NCBI RefSeq assembly: GCF_009932475.1
Contig: NZ_BJOV01000002.1
Location: 558,001 to 622,000, forward strand
Length of the DNA: 64,000 nucleotides
DNA from: Gordonia spumicola
GTDB lineage: Bacteria > Actinomycetota > Actinomycetes > Mycobacteriales > Mycobacteriaceae
Direction: 5' to 3'
Shown: positions 1-8,203 of the stretch, in pieces
Position numbering within the stretch: the first letter of the stretch is position 1
Layout of the letters: every line of letters starts with the position of its first letter
Notes under the pieces: model-generated
What the model was told of the DNA's origin: nothing
The model's input: the letters and a program-made list of their open reading frames with translations, nothing else
Database searches by the model: none
Translations under genes and position numbers: made by a program

Positions 1-30
1 ATTGTTACGCATAATATACAATTATTGCAC
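1..30 (+). promoter_or_regulatory. AT-rich possible promoter at the window edge
   Basis: The first 30 bases are strikingly AT-rich against a very GC-rich background and hold a TATAAT-like hexamer (CATAAT at 10-15, followed by TATACA). This is a plausible -10 region for the thioesterase/MFS/AlkC operon that starts at 76. Any -35 element would lie partly outside the window. The assignment rests on composition only. Confidence 0.3.
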
Positions 31-75
31 GGGTGCTGCGACGCACACCAGACCCAAATTCCGGGAGGCGCCACG

Positions 76-888
76 ATGACGATCCGATCCGCGTTCTTCA
101 CGTCCGCGACCGACGACCGCTTGACACCCGGTCCGCGCGCCGCCAGCGGGTGGGGATCCGATCACATGCGCGGCATGGCGGTCAGCGGCGCGCTGGCCCG
201 TGCCGCCGAACGGGTGGCGACCCCTGGGCTCGTGCCCGTCCGCTGGTCCATCGACCTCTTCCGTCCCACCCGCATGAGCGACGTCGACGTCACCACGACC
301 GTCGTCCGCGCGGGTCGGCGGTATTGCCTCATCGATGTCGTCGCCGCCCAGAACGACGCGCCGACCGCCCGCGCCACGGCCGCGTTCGCCGCGGCGAGCG
401 ACGCCGAGTCGACCGTGTGGGCCACCGACCACGCGCTCACACCCCCGGCCTCCGACGGCGACGACCAGCCCGAAGAGGTGGAACGCTTCTACTGGGACGC
501 GGGCCGCGGCTGGCTCACGCCGGGCGAGTCGCCGTACACGTCGGAACGAAAAGGCGTGTGGCACTTCCCGATCCCCGTCGTCGACGGTGAAGAGCCTTCC
601 CCATTCGTGGTCGCGGCGGCCGTCGCCGACGTCGTCAACGCCATCTGCTCGGTTGGACCGGACGGTCTCGCCTTCATCAACACCGACGCGACGATGCACC
701 TGTCGCGATCCCCGGCGTCCGGCCCCATCGGCCTCGCGATGATCTCCCGGACCGAACACGCCGGGCTGTCCGCATCGGCGGCCGCCGTCTTCGACAGGCA
801 GGGGGCATTCGGCCACGTCAGCGCGACGGGCCTCGCCAATCCACCGATCCCGCTCCTGCATCACCCGTTCCCGGAGGCACGACGATGA
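76..888 (+). CDS. TesB/hotdog-type acyl-CoA thioesterase family protein
   Basis: The 270-residue product has the look of the double-hotdog thioesterase family (TesB-like, actinobacterial acyl-CoA thioesterase-like proteins). An N-terminal half carries the PVRWSIDLFRPT strand and a C-terminal half carries the FINTDATMHL strand. The expected reaction is hydrolysis of an acyl-CoA in the cytosol; the substrate is unknown. I chose ATG 76 because GGGAGG sits 8 nt upstream; an in-frame extension back to 25 has no such support. The stop overlaps the start of the MFS gene (ATGA), so the two are probably co-translated. A second, separate thioesterase of this general type lies at 53.3-54.1 kb. Confidence 0.8.
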   Translation: MTIRSAFFTSATDDRLTPGPRAASGWGSDHMRGMAVSGALARAAERVATPGLVPVRWSIDLFRPTRMSDVDVTTTVVRAGRRYCLIDVVAAQNDAPTARATAAFAAASDAESTVWATDHALTPPASDGDDQPEEVERFYWDAGRGWLTPGESPYTSERKGVWHFPIPVVDGEEPSPFVVAAAVADVVNAICSVGPDGLAFINTDATMHLSRSPASGPIGLAMISRTEHAGLSASAAAVFDRQGAFGHVSATGLANPPIPLLHHPFPEARR

Positions 889-2243
889 AGCCCGTCCGAC
901 TGCTCCCCGCCCTGGTCTACGCGGCGATGACGACGTCGATCGTCAGTTCGCTCGGCATGCTGCTCGTCCCGTCGATCGCCGACGACATGCACGTGACGGT
1001 CGGAGCCGCCCAGTGGATGCTGACGGTGAACCTGCTGGTAGGGGCGGTCTCGACGCCGGTCATCGGCAGGCTCAGCGACGGCCACCACACCCGACGGATC
1101 CTGCTGTTCTCACTCGCCGTGATCCTCGCCGGCTCGATCGTCTGCGCGGCGGCCCCCACGTTCGAGGTGTTCCTCATCGGACGTGCGTTGCAGGGACTGT
1201 CGTACGCGACGGTCCCGATCACCATCGTCCTCGCGCGACGCCATCTGCGTCCCGAGCAGGTCGACGCGTCGATCTCGACGCTGTCGGTGACCGTCGCGAC
1301 CGGTCTCGGCGTCGGATACCCGCTGACCGGTGTGCTCGCGAGCCTGTTCGACTACCGCGCCGCCTTCTGGTTCGCCGCGGTGTTCGTCGCGACAGCCCTG
1401 GTCATTGTGTGGCGCGCCGTCCCGACGACCGAGCCGAGCGGTCCGCCACGGACGTTCGACGTGGTCGGCGCGGTCCTGCTCAGCGTCGGCCTCGCGACCC
1501 TGCTGACCGGGGTGAGCCAGGGTTCCACGTGGGGATGGACGGCGTCCGGCACGGTCGGGATGTTCATCGCGTCGGCCGCCGCGCTGATGGGATGGGCCAC
1601 CGTCGAGGTCCGCAGCCCCGACCCGCTCATCGACCTGCGCGTGATCCGCACACCCGAGGTGTTCCTCGCGAACGCGACGGCGATCGGGCTGGGCGCCACC
1701 CTGTACATGAGTCTGTCGATCGCCAGCATCATCGCGCAGGCGCCACAGGCCACGGGGTACGGCATCGGGCTCCCCCTGTTCTGGGCCGGCTTCGTGATGT
1801 TGCCACTGTCGGCGGGCAGTCTCATCGGCAACCGGCTGGTCCGACGCCTCGGCCCGGAGTCGATGACGGCGATGCTGCCTGCCGGATCGTCGCTGATGGC
1901 GATCTCGGCGGTGATGCTGTTCCTGACGAACGACCACCTGTGGCAGGTGCTGCTCGGGATGGCGCTGTTCGGTCTCGGCATGGGGTCGGCCTACGCGGCC
2001 ATGCCGACCCTTGTCGCGCGGAACGTCGCGACCACACAGGTCGGCAGCGCCGTCAGCTTCAACCAGGTCCTCCGGACGGTCGGCGGCGCGGTCGGCAGTG
2101 CGGTGGCGGGCGCGATCCTCGTCGCCCACCCCGGACCGGAAGGCATCGATGTGGCGCTCGGAGTGTCGGCAGCGGGAGGCACAATCGTGTTCGTCGCCCT
2201 GCTCGCCAACCAACTCCGGAGCCGCCGCCGTGCCCACAGCTGA
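885..2243 (+). CDS. MFS transporter, DHA2 (EmrB/QacA-like) drug:H+ antiporter
   Basis: The 452-residue protein is almost entirely hydrophobic helices, about 14 by eye, typical of the DHA2 branch. Family hallmarks include the loop 2-3 region GRLSDGHHTRRIL and the GRALQGLSYATVPI helix of the motif-C type. It should export a drug-like or toxic compound across the cytoplasmic membrane using the proton gradient. The start overlaps the upstream thioesterase stop by 4 nt, and the stop is overlapped by the AlkC-like gene, so all three are likely one operon. The substrate cannot be inferred; coupling to an alkylation-repair gene hints at genotoxic stress, but that is speculation. Confidence 0.85.
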   Translation: MKPVRLLPALVYAAMTTSIVSSLGMLLVPSIADDMHVTVGAAQWMLTVNLLVGAVSTPVIGRLSDGHHTRRILLFSLAVILAGSIVCAAAPTFEVFLIGRALQGLSYATVPITIVLARRHLRPEQVDASISTLSVTVATGLGVGYPLTGVLASLFDYRAAFWFAAVFVATALVIVWRAVPTTEPSGPPRTFDVVGAVLLSVGLATLLTGVSQGSTWGWTASGTVGMFIASAAALMGWATVEVRSPDPLIDLRVIRTPEVFLANATAIGLGATLYMSLSIASIIAQAPQATGYGIGLPLFWAGFVMLPLSAGSLIGNRLVRRLGPESMTAMLPAGSSLMAISAVMLFLTNDHLWQVLLGMALFGLGMGSAYAAMPTLVARNVATTQVGSAVSFNQVLRTVGGAVGSAVAGAILVAHPGPEGIDVALGVSAAGGTIVFVALLANQLRSRRRAHS

Positions 2244-3327
2244 CGAACTGCTCGGTCCATCCGTCGCACGAGACATGGCGAACGTGTTCGCAGCGGCGAT
2301 CCCGGACGTCGACTTCTCGGCCCTGTCGACGGCCGCGGACCGGTTCGACGGACTCGCCCTCGGCGCACGATCGGCACTGCTGCGCGACGGGATCCTCGAC
2401 GCACTCCCCGGCGACTACTCGACACTCGCGGCGGCGGTCCGCGCGACCGCGGCCGACCCGAGACTCACCGGCTGGATGGTGTGGCCGGTGACCTCCGCCG
2501 TCGCCAACCGGGCCGTCGCCGACGGCGACACCGGCGCATTCGACGACGCCATGTCCCTGCTCGCCGCGTTGACCAGCCGTTTGACGTCGGAGTTCGCCAT
2601 CCGCGCGCTGCTGCGACACGACCTTCGCCGCGGCCTCGACATCGCGCACGGGTGGACGTCGTCGCCGGACGAGCACGTCCGACGGCTCGCCTCCGAGGGC
2701 ACCCGGCCGTACCTCCCGTGGGCCACCCGCATACCCGGTGTGATCGCCGACCCCGCGATCACCGTCGGCATCCTCGACGCGCTGTACCGCGACCCGAGCG
2801 AGTACGTCCGACGCTCGGCGGCGAATCACCTCAACGACATCAGCCGCCACGCACCCGACGTGGTGGTCGAGACCGCGTCACGCTGGCTGGACGATCCCGA
2901 CGAGAACACCGCGTCCACGGTCCGCCACGGCCTGCGAACCCTGATCAAGCGCGGCGATCCCGCAGCCCTCGCGCTCCTCGGCTTCGGCGACGCGTCGATA
3001 CACGTCGACGGCGTCGACCTCTCCCAGGAGACGGTCGCGATCGGCGACAGCATCGGCTTCACCGCCACCGTCACCAACACCGGCGACGCCGCCCGACTCG
3101 CGATCGACTACGTCGTCCACCACCGCAAGGCCGACGGCACCCAGACCGAGAAGGTGTTCAAGCTCGCCACCGCCTCCCTCGCGGCGGGCGAGACGCTGAC
3201 CGTCGACCGCCGCCACTCGTTCAAGGTGATCACCACCCGCCGCTATCACCCCGGACCGCACGCCATCGAACTCCAGATCAACGGGCGACGTTTCGGGCGC
3301 GCCGACTTCGATCTCGATGGTGGTTGA
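2230..3327 (+). CDS. AlkC-type DNA alkylation repair glycosylase (HEAT repeats plus Ig-like domain)
   Basis: About 365 residues. The first ~250 are helical HEAT-like repeats (for example SEFAIRALLRHDLRRGLDIAHGW, then STVRHGLRTLIKRGDPAAL), as in the AlkC/AlkD alkylpurine glycosylases. Residues ~255-360 form a beta-rich Ig-like domain (IGDSIGFTATVTNTGDAARL, ending HAIELQINGR). HEAT plus C-terminal Ig is the architecture known for AlkC, which excises N3-methyladenine without base flipping, so AlkC fits better than AlkD. I chose GTG 2230, which overlaps the MFS stop by 14 nt; the longer in-frame ORF upstream is antiparallel to MFS coding logic. Translation coupling to the efflux gene is likely. 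Confidence 0.75.
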   Translation: MPTADELLGPSVARDMANVFAAAIPDVDFSALSTAADRFDGLALGARSALLRDGILDALPGDYSTLAAAVRATAADPRLTGWMVWPVTSAVANRAVADGDTGAFDDAMSLLAALTSRLTSEFAIRALLRHDLRRGLDIAHGWTSSPDEHVRRLASEGTRPYLPWATRIPGVIADPAITVGILDALYRDPSEYVRRSAANHLNDISRHAPDVVVETASRWLDDPDENTASTVRHGLRTLIKRGDPAALALLGFGDASIHVDGVDLSQETVAIGDSIGFTATVTNTGDAARLAIDYVVHHRKADGTQTEKVFKLATASLAAGETLTVDRRHSFKVITTRRYHPGPHAIELQINGRRFGRADFDLDGG

Positions 3328-3367
3328 GCCGACTCCGAGCCCCTGGGCGAGGCGTCGAGTCGAAACC
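3323..3367. repeat. Dispersed intergenic repeat, copy 1 (TTGAGCC...GTCGAAACC)
   Basis: Lies between the convergent alkC-like and lysX genes. It begins TTGAGCC and ends GTCGAAACC with a GC-rich variable centre. The same bounded pattern recurs at 9451-9485, 9520-9543 and 30871-30910, always outside genes. It may serve as a transcription end or be a REP-like relic. Confidence 0.45.
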
Positions 3368-3383
3368 GGAGCCACCCGCGCGT

Positions 3384-6300
3384 CTACTGCGGTTTCGCGA
3401 GGGGGAAGGCGAGCGACTCGCGGATCGAGGTGCCGGTGATCAGCATGACGACGCGGTCGACGCCGACGCCGAGGCCGCCGGTCGGGGGCATGGCGTATTC
3501 AAGGGCGGTGAGGAAGTCGTCGTCCACCTCCATCGCCTCGGCGTCGCCGCCGGCGGCCTTGACGGACTGCTCGGTGAGGCGACGGCGTTGTTCGACGGGG
3601 TCGGTGAGCTCGGTGTACGCGGTTCCCAGTTCGACGCCCCACGCGACGAGATCCCACCGTTCGGCGACGCCGTCCACGCTGCGGTGCGCGCGAGTGAGCG
3701 GTGACGTCGAGGTCGGGAAGTCGGTGTAGAACGTCGGGAACCGCGTCTGCTCTTCGACGAGGTGTTCGTACATCTCCAACACGATGTGCCCGGCGTCCCA
3801 ATCGGGACGCAACGCGATGTCGAGACCGCGGCACAGCTCGCGCAGCTCGTCGGCGCCGGACTGCGGCGTGACGTCGACGCCCACCGCCTCCGACACCGCT
3901 CCGTGCACGGTCTTGACGGGCCAGTCGCCCGAGATGTCGACGCGTTCACCGTCGCGCACGACCACCGGGGAACCGTGCGCCGCAGTCGCCGCAGCGACGA
4001 TCATGTCGCGGGTCAGCGTCATCATCGACAGGTAATCGTGGTGCGCCGCATAGGCTTCCAGGCTCGTGAACTCGGGATTGTGCGAGAAGTCGACGCCCTC
4101 GTTGCGGAAGTTGCGACCCAGTTCGAACACCTTCTCGATGCCGCCGACGCACAGCCGCTTCAGATACAGCTCCGGCGCGATCCGCAGATACAGGTCGAGA
4201 CCGTAGGCGTTGATGTGCGTCCGGAACGGCGTCGCGTTGGCCCCGCCGTGCACCTGCTGCAGGATCGGCGTCTCCACTTCGAGGAAACCGGCGTCGGACA
4301 GGTGATCGCGCAGGGCCTTCACGACCGTCGACCGCGCGACGAGCAAGTCGCGTGCCCGGGCGTCGACGGCGAGGTCGAGGTACCGCTGACGGACCTTCGC
4401 CTCGGGGTCGGTGAGTCCGCTCCACTTGTCGGGCAGCGGGTGCAGGCACTTGCCGTCGAGATGCCAGGCGTCCACCAGCAACGACAGCTCGCCGGTGCGG
4501 CTGGCGCCGATGACGCCGGACGCGCCGATGAGGTCACCGAGGTCGAGGGTCGACGCGAAGTCCGGACCGTCGACGGTCGCGGGCTCCACGAGCAGCTGGA
4601 TCTCTCCCGACGAGTCGTGGATCCGCGCGAACGCCACACTGCCGAAGTCCCGCAGCCTGGTGACGCGGCCCGCCACCGACACCCGCGCGCCGACGGGCTC
4701 GGCGATCGCCGCGGCGACCGTGTGCGACGGCGGCTGCGCCACCGGATACGGGTCGACGCCCTGCTCGGCGAGGGACTGCATCTTGGCGATGCGGACCCGG
4801 ACCTGCTCGGGACGCACCACGACGGGCGCCGCCGTCGCCGTGCTCCGCAGTTCGGCGACGAGCTCGTCCACGTCGACGCCCTCGGGGACCGACGGGGCGC
4901 CGTCCCGGTACTGGCGGTCGCGCCAGGTGCGGCCGGGCAGTTGGACGAAGCCTTCCGCGGTCACCGCGGCCAGTCCGGCGCGGGGAATCGACAGGCCGTC
5001 CTCGTAGCAGAGGAACCGCGGCACCCACGTCGGCTGATACTTGGCGTTCGACTTGTACAGCGACTCCATCTGGAAGAACCGCGAGAAGAACCTCAGCACG
5101 CCGTGCGACGCCTTCATCACCGGGCCCGCGCCGATCTCGTCACCGCGTTCGAAGAAGTCGCGGAACGCCGCGAAGTTCAGGGAGATCTTGGTGACGCCGA
5201 CGGTCTCGGCGTTGCGGGCCAACTCCGACACCATCGTCTCGACCACCCCGTTGGGGCCGTTGCGGTCGCGGCGCATCAGGTCGAGCGACACCCCGGTCCG
5301 TCCCCACGGGACGAACGACAGCATGCCGATCACCCGCTCGTCCTCGCTCCCCTCGTGCTCGACGGCCTCGACGAGCAGGCACTCGCCGTCGTCGGGGTCG
5401 GCGACCCGGCTCAGCGCCATCGCGAAGCCGCGTTCCTCATCGGTGTCGCGCCACTCGTCGGCGCGGCGGACCACCTCGCCGAGTTCCGGCCACTCGACAT
5501 CCTTCATGCGCCGCATCCGGACGGTCACGCCTGCGCGTTTGGCCCGCGACACGGCGTTGCGGACGTTCTTCATGTCGGGCCCGGACAGGGAGTAGTCAGC
5601 CACGTGGAGGATCGCCTCGTCGCCGATGTTGAGGGCCGTCAGTCCCGCGGCGTCGTACGCCTGCGCTCCGACTGTGCTCGCGCCGAGGACCGCCGGATGC
5701 CATCCGTACTTCTCGGCGAGCGACATGTACTCGGCGATGACATCGGGCCACGAGTCGGGGTCGCCGATCGGGTCGCCGCCCGCGACCGCCGTCGACAGTT
5801 CCACCCGGTACGTGATCGCGGCGCGTCCATCCGGCGAGAAGACGACGGCCTTGTCCCGGCGGGTCGAGAAGTAGCCGAGCGAGTCGTCCTCTCCGTAGGT
5901 CTGCAGCAGCGCCCGGATGAGGCGTTCGTCGGTGGCCGTCATCAGCGACGCGAGACGTTGCGACCGGAACAGGACGACGGCGGCCGCGATCAGCGCGAGG
6001 GCTCCGAAGAGGCCGAGGAGCCAGTTGACTGTCCAGTTGCTGTGGTGATCACCCAGCCTCCGCATCTCCAGCGTGGAGAACGCGACGACGTGATTGAACG
6101 CGTACGGGAGCCGCTCGTGACTCTTGAGAGTTCCGGGCGCGATGGACACCAGTCCCCACCCGGCGAGAGTTCCCGCGGCGAGGCCCGCGACGAGCACACC
6201 GAGGGCCGCGAGGATCGCACCGCGCCGCACGCGCGTCGAGAACTGGCGGTACGACGCGATCAGCACGCCCATCGCGAGCAGGTCGATGCCGAGTCCGATG

Positions 6301-6743
6301 AGCGACGGGATCCACTCGTCGTGCCAGCGGCGGTCCGAGCGCGCGACGAGCACCACCAGCAGGTTGAACGTCGCGTACACGAACAGGAACGCGATGGTGA
6401 TCCACCAGGCGATCCGCTTGCGCTGCCCGAGGGAGACCGCCATGAGGCCGAGCGCGACCGTCCACGCGAGGCTCGCACCCGGCATCGGGAACACGTAGCT
6501 GTCCAGGAACGTCCGCGGGACCTGCAGGAGATGGTGCAGCGGCGGGATGATCGCCGACAGCAGCGAGACGATCGCGAGGAAGCCCAAGATCTCGCCCGCC
6601 CGTCGCGGGACGGTGTGCCCGAAGCCGCTCGGATGCGCGATACGGCCTACGGACGCGACGGCGCGGCGTGCGGCGGACGCCTGCCGGGCGGCTTCGCGCG
6701 ACGACAGCTCCGCCGTCGATCTCGTGATGCGGGTCTCGGTCAT
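3384..6743 (-). CDS. lysX: LysX: lysylphosphatidylglycerol synthase / lysyl-tRNA synthetase fusion
   Basis: The 1119-residue protein joins three parts. Residues ~45-265 hold several membrane helices. Residues ~270-600 are an MprF-type (DUF2156) transferase that moves lysine from Lys-tRNA to phosphatidylglycerol. Residues ~630-1119 are a class II LysRS with an OB-fold (RIHDSSGEIQLLVEP), motif 2 (ELGRNFRNEGVDFSHNPEF) and motif 3 (GGLGVGVDRVVML). This fusion is the mycobacterial LysX arrangement, where it gives resistance to cationic peptides and supports envelope integrity. Length is close to the M. tuberculosis protein (about 1170). ATG 6743 is preceded by TACCGT and 7 nt, so a leaderless mRNA is likely. 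It may be additional to a housekeeping LysRS elsewhere. Confidence 0.95.
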   Translation of the reverse strand: MTETRITRSTAELSSREAARQASAARRAVASVGRIAHPSGFGHTVPRRAGEILGFLAIVSLLSAIIPPLHHLLQVPRTFLDSYVFPMPGASLAWTVALGLMAVSLGQRKRIAWWITIAFLFVYATFNLLVVLVARSDRRWHDEWIPSLIGLGIDLLAMGVLIASYRQFSTRVRRGAILAALGVLVAGLAAGTLAGWGLVSIAPGTLKSHERLPYAFNHVVAFSTLEMRRLGDHHSNWTVNWLLGLFGALALIAAAVVLFRSQRLASLMTATDERLIRALLQTYGEDDSLGYFSTRRDKAVVFSPDGRAAITYRVELSTAVAGGDPIGDPDSWPDVIAEYMSLAEKYGWHPAVLGASTVGAQAYDAAGLTALNIGDEAILHVADYSLSGPDMKNVRNAVSRAKRAGVTVRMRRMKDVEWPELGEVVRRADEWRDTDEERGFAMALSRVADPDDGECLLVEAVEHEGSEDERVIGMLSFVPWGRTGVSLDLMRRDRNGPNGVVETMVSELARNAETVGVTKISLNFAAFRDFFERGDEIGAGPVMKASHGVLRFFSRFFQMESLYKSNAKYQPTWVPRFLCYEDGLSIPRAGLAAVTAEGFVQLPGRTWRDRQYRDGAPSVPEGVDVDELVAELRSTATAAPVVVRPEQVRVRIAKMQSLAEQGVDPYPVAQPPSHTVAAAIAEPVGARVSVAGRVTRLRDFGSVAFARIHDSSGEIQLLVEPATVDGPDFASTLDLGDLIGASGVIGASRTGELSLLVDAWHLDGKCLHPLPDKWSGLTDPEAKVRQRYLDLAVDARARDLLVARSTVVKALRDHLSDAGFLEVETPILQQVHGGANATPFRTHINAYGLDLYLRIAPELYLKRLCVGGIEKVFELGRNFRNEGVDFSHNPEFTSLEAYAAHHDYLSMMTLTRDMIVAAATAAHGSPVVVRDGERVDISGDWPVKTVHGAVSEAVGVDVTPQSGADELRELCRGLDIALRPDWDAGHIVLEMYEHLVEEQTRFPTFYTDFPTSTSPLTRAHRSVDGVAERWDLVAWGVELGTAYTELTDPVEQRRRLTEQSVKAAGGDAEAMEVDDDFLTALEYAMPPTGGLGVGVDRVVMLITGTSIRESLAFPLAKPQ

Positions 6744-6756
6744 AGCGCTGACGGTA
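6744..6756 (-). promoter_or_regulatory. lysX leaderless promoter, -10 TACCGT
   Basis: Reading the minus strand, TACCGT (6756-6751) is followed by 7 nt and then the lysX ATG, so transcription should begin at or next to the start codon. No clear -35 is seen. This matches the TANNNT rule for leaderless actinobacterial genes. Confidence 0.5.
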
Positions 6757-6803
6757 GTCGTGCCGGTGCGCCGCCGCCTACGACGGCGGGGGACAATGGT
6801 CCC

Positions 6804-7016
6804 GTGGACGAAATCGAGATCCGGGACGAGTCGATCCGATTGGGTCAGTTCCTGAAACTTGCCAGCCTCATCGAGACCGGAGCCGACGCGAAGATCGTGA
6901 TCGGCGACGGACTCGTCTCCGTCAACGGAGAGGTCGAGACCCGCCGTGGCCGTCAGCTGACGGCGGGCGACATCGTCGAGATCGGAGGGATCAGCGTCCG
7001 ACTCGCAACACCGTGA
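6804..7016 (+). CDS. S4-domain RNA-binding protein (YbcJ-like)
   Basis: The 70-residue protein is a lone S4 RNA-binding domain: IRLGQFLKLASLIETGADAK, then GLVSVNGEVETRRGRQL, then a final beta segment. Small YbcJ/RqcP-like S4 proteins bind RNA or ribosomal features; the exact target cannot be read from sequence. GTG 6804 follows GACAAT and 6 nt, a plausible leaderless start. It diverges from lysX with 60 bp between the starts. The much longer in-frame ORF upstream is a shadow of lysX. Confidence 0.8.
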   Translation: MDEIEIRDESIRLGQFLKLASLIETGADAKIVIGDGLVSVNGEVETRRGRQLTAGDIVEIGGISVRLATP

Positions 7017-7140
7017 GCTCCGCGGTGGTAGCGAGACGTTCGCCCTGCTCGGTCAGGGTGCGAGCGTGACGGCGGCGTCCAGGCAGATTCCGGACGTACG
7101 AGATGAAGGACGGTCGACGTCGGTGACGGCTCGATTGCAT
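6991..7140 (-). CDS. Candidate small basic protein (49 aa), antisense to the S4 gene end
   Basis: A minus-strand ORF starting at ATG 7140 encodes 49 residues rich in Arg (begins MQSSRHRRRPSFISYVRNLP). A strong GGGGAGG lies 8-9 nt upstream, which is the main support. About 70% of third positions are G/C, lower than surrounding genes. It overlaps the 3' end of the S4 gene by 26 nt on the opposite strand. I recognise no family; it may be a real small protein or chance. Confidence 0.35.
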   Translation of the reverse strand: MQSSRHRRRPSFISYVRNLPGRRRHARTLTEQGERLATTAELTVLRVGR

Positions 7141-7171
7141 GTGGCGTCTCCTCCCCGAGACATGGAACTGG

Positions 7172-7222
7172 TCTACACGTAGATCATCGTCCGGTGGACG
7201 CCCGAGCGTTAGCCTGGTCGAA
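7172..7222 (+). promoter_or_regulatory. Possible operator and leaderless -10 upstream of the ABC exporter
   Basis: An inverted repeat TCTAC-AC-GTAGA (7172-7183) precedes TAGCCT (7210-7215), which stands 6 nt before ATG 7222. Transcription from here would start at that ATG, 88 nt before the ABC gene start at 7310. The ATG opens an out-of-frame 71-codon ORF that runs into the ABC gene and could be an upstream ORF. No regulator is adjacent. Confidence 0.3.
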
Positions 7223-7309
7223 TGAAAGAGTCGGATTTCACAGCGCGCGACGGACGTCGTGTGCATGACGTCCGACTTCGGAGATTCTGCGCGAACAGGG
7301 GGAAAGCGG

Positions 7310-8203
7310 ATGCGTGCCGGACTCACCGTCACCGGGCTCACGAAACGATTCGGCGATCTGACGGCGCTCGACGATCTGAGCTTCGACGTCGCGCCGGGGG
7401 AGGTCTTCGGGTTCGTCGGCTCGAACGGAGCGGGTAAGTCGACGACCATGCGGATCATTCTCGGCGTCCTCGCCGCCGACACCGGATCGGTCGGTTTCGG
7501 CGAACGCGACATCGATTCCGACGTCCGGCGTCGCATCGGCTACATGCCGGAGGAACGCGGCCTGTACCCGAAGATGAAGGTCGGCGAACAGCTCGTCTAC
7601 CTGGCCCGACTGCATGGACTGTCGCCGTCGGACGCCTCCACGCGGATGCGGTACTGGACCGAGCGGCTCGGCGTGGACGCCAGGGTCGGCGACAACGTCG
7701 CCGACCTGTCACTCGGCAATCAGCAGCGCGTGCAGTTGGCCGCGGCCCTCGTCTTCGACCCCGACCTGCTGGTGTTGGACGAACCGTTCTCGGGCCTGGA
7801 TCCCGTTGCGGTCGACGTGATGAGCGACGTGATCGTCGAGAAGGCGGCCGACGGTGTCCCCGTCCTGTTCTCGAGTCACCAGCTCGAGCTGGTCCAACGC
7901 CTGTGCCACCGGGTCGGAATCATCGCCAAGGGCCGCATGCAGGCGCTCGGCGCCGTCGACGACCTGCGGGCGCGCGACGGCGTCCGACTCCGCGTCGCCT
8001 CGACCGCCCCGGCGGGCTGGGCCGACGGCCTTCCCGGCGTGGTCCGAGCCGAGTACGGAGAGACGACGACCGTCTACGTCGACGACACCGTCGACGATCA
8101 GCAGGTCCTGCGGGCCGCGCTCGCCCACGGGCCGGTGCACACGTTCGCCTCGGAGAAGCCCGACCTGACCGAGCTGTTCCGAGAGGTGGTGACCGCGGCG
8201 TGA
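7310..8203 (+). CDS. ABC transporter ATP-binding protein (NatA/YhaQ-like)
   Basis: The 297-residue ATPase has Walker A GSNGAGKST (37-45), an unusual signature LSLGNQQRVQL and Walker B LLVLDEPFSGLDP. The ~80 residues after the ATPase core resemble the C-terminal extension (DUF4162) of NatA-type exporter ATPases. It energises the permease encoded next, to which it is coupled by a GTGA overlap. ATG 7310 is preceded by an AGGGGGAAAG ribosome site. The substrate is unknown; relatives export sodium, bacteriocins or peptides. The signature LSLGN rather than LSGGQ is common in this subfamily. Confidence 0.9.
   Translation: MRAGLTVTGLTKRFGDLTALDDLSFDVAPGEVFGFVGSNGAGKSTTMRIILGVLAADTGSVGFGERDIDSDVRRRIGYMPEERGLYPKMKVGEQLVYLARLHGLSPSDASTRMRYWTERLGVDARVGDNVADLSLGNQQRVQLAAALVFDPDLLVLDEPFSGLDPVAVDVMSDVIVEKAADGVPVLFSSHQLELVQRLCHRVGIIAKGRMQALGAVDDLRARDGVRLRVASTAPAGWADGLPGVVRAEYGETTTVYVDDTVDDQQVLRAALAHGPVHTFASEKPDLTELFREVVTAA

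Noticed and set aside
25..75. N-terminal extension of the thioesterase
   Set aside because: It lacks a ribosome site and family similarity, while ATG 76 has GGGAGG in place.
3762..6803. A long plus-strand frame ending in the S4 protein
   Set aside because: The upstream part is antisense to lysX and His/Arg/Asp-rich; only the last 70 codons are a real S4 protein.
7164..7190. SigE/SigH-type promoter (GGAAC...GTT)
   Set aside because: GGAAC is present but no GTT occurs at the required 16-18 nt distance.
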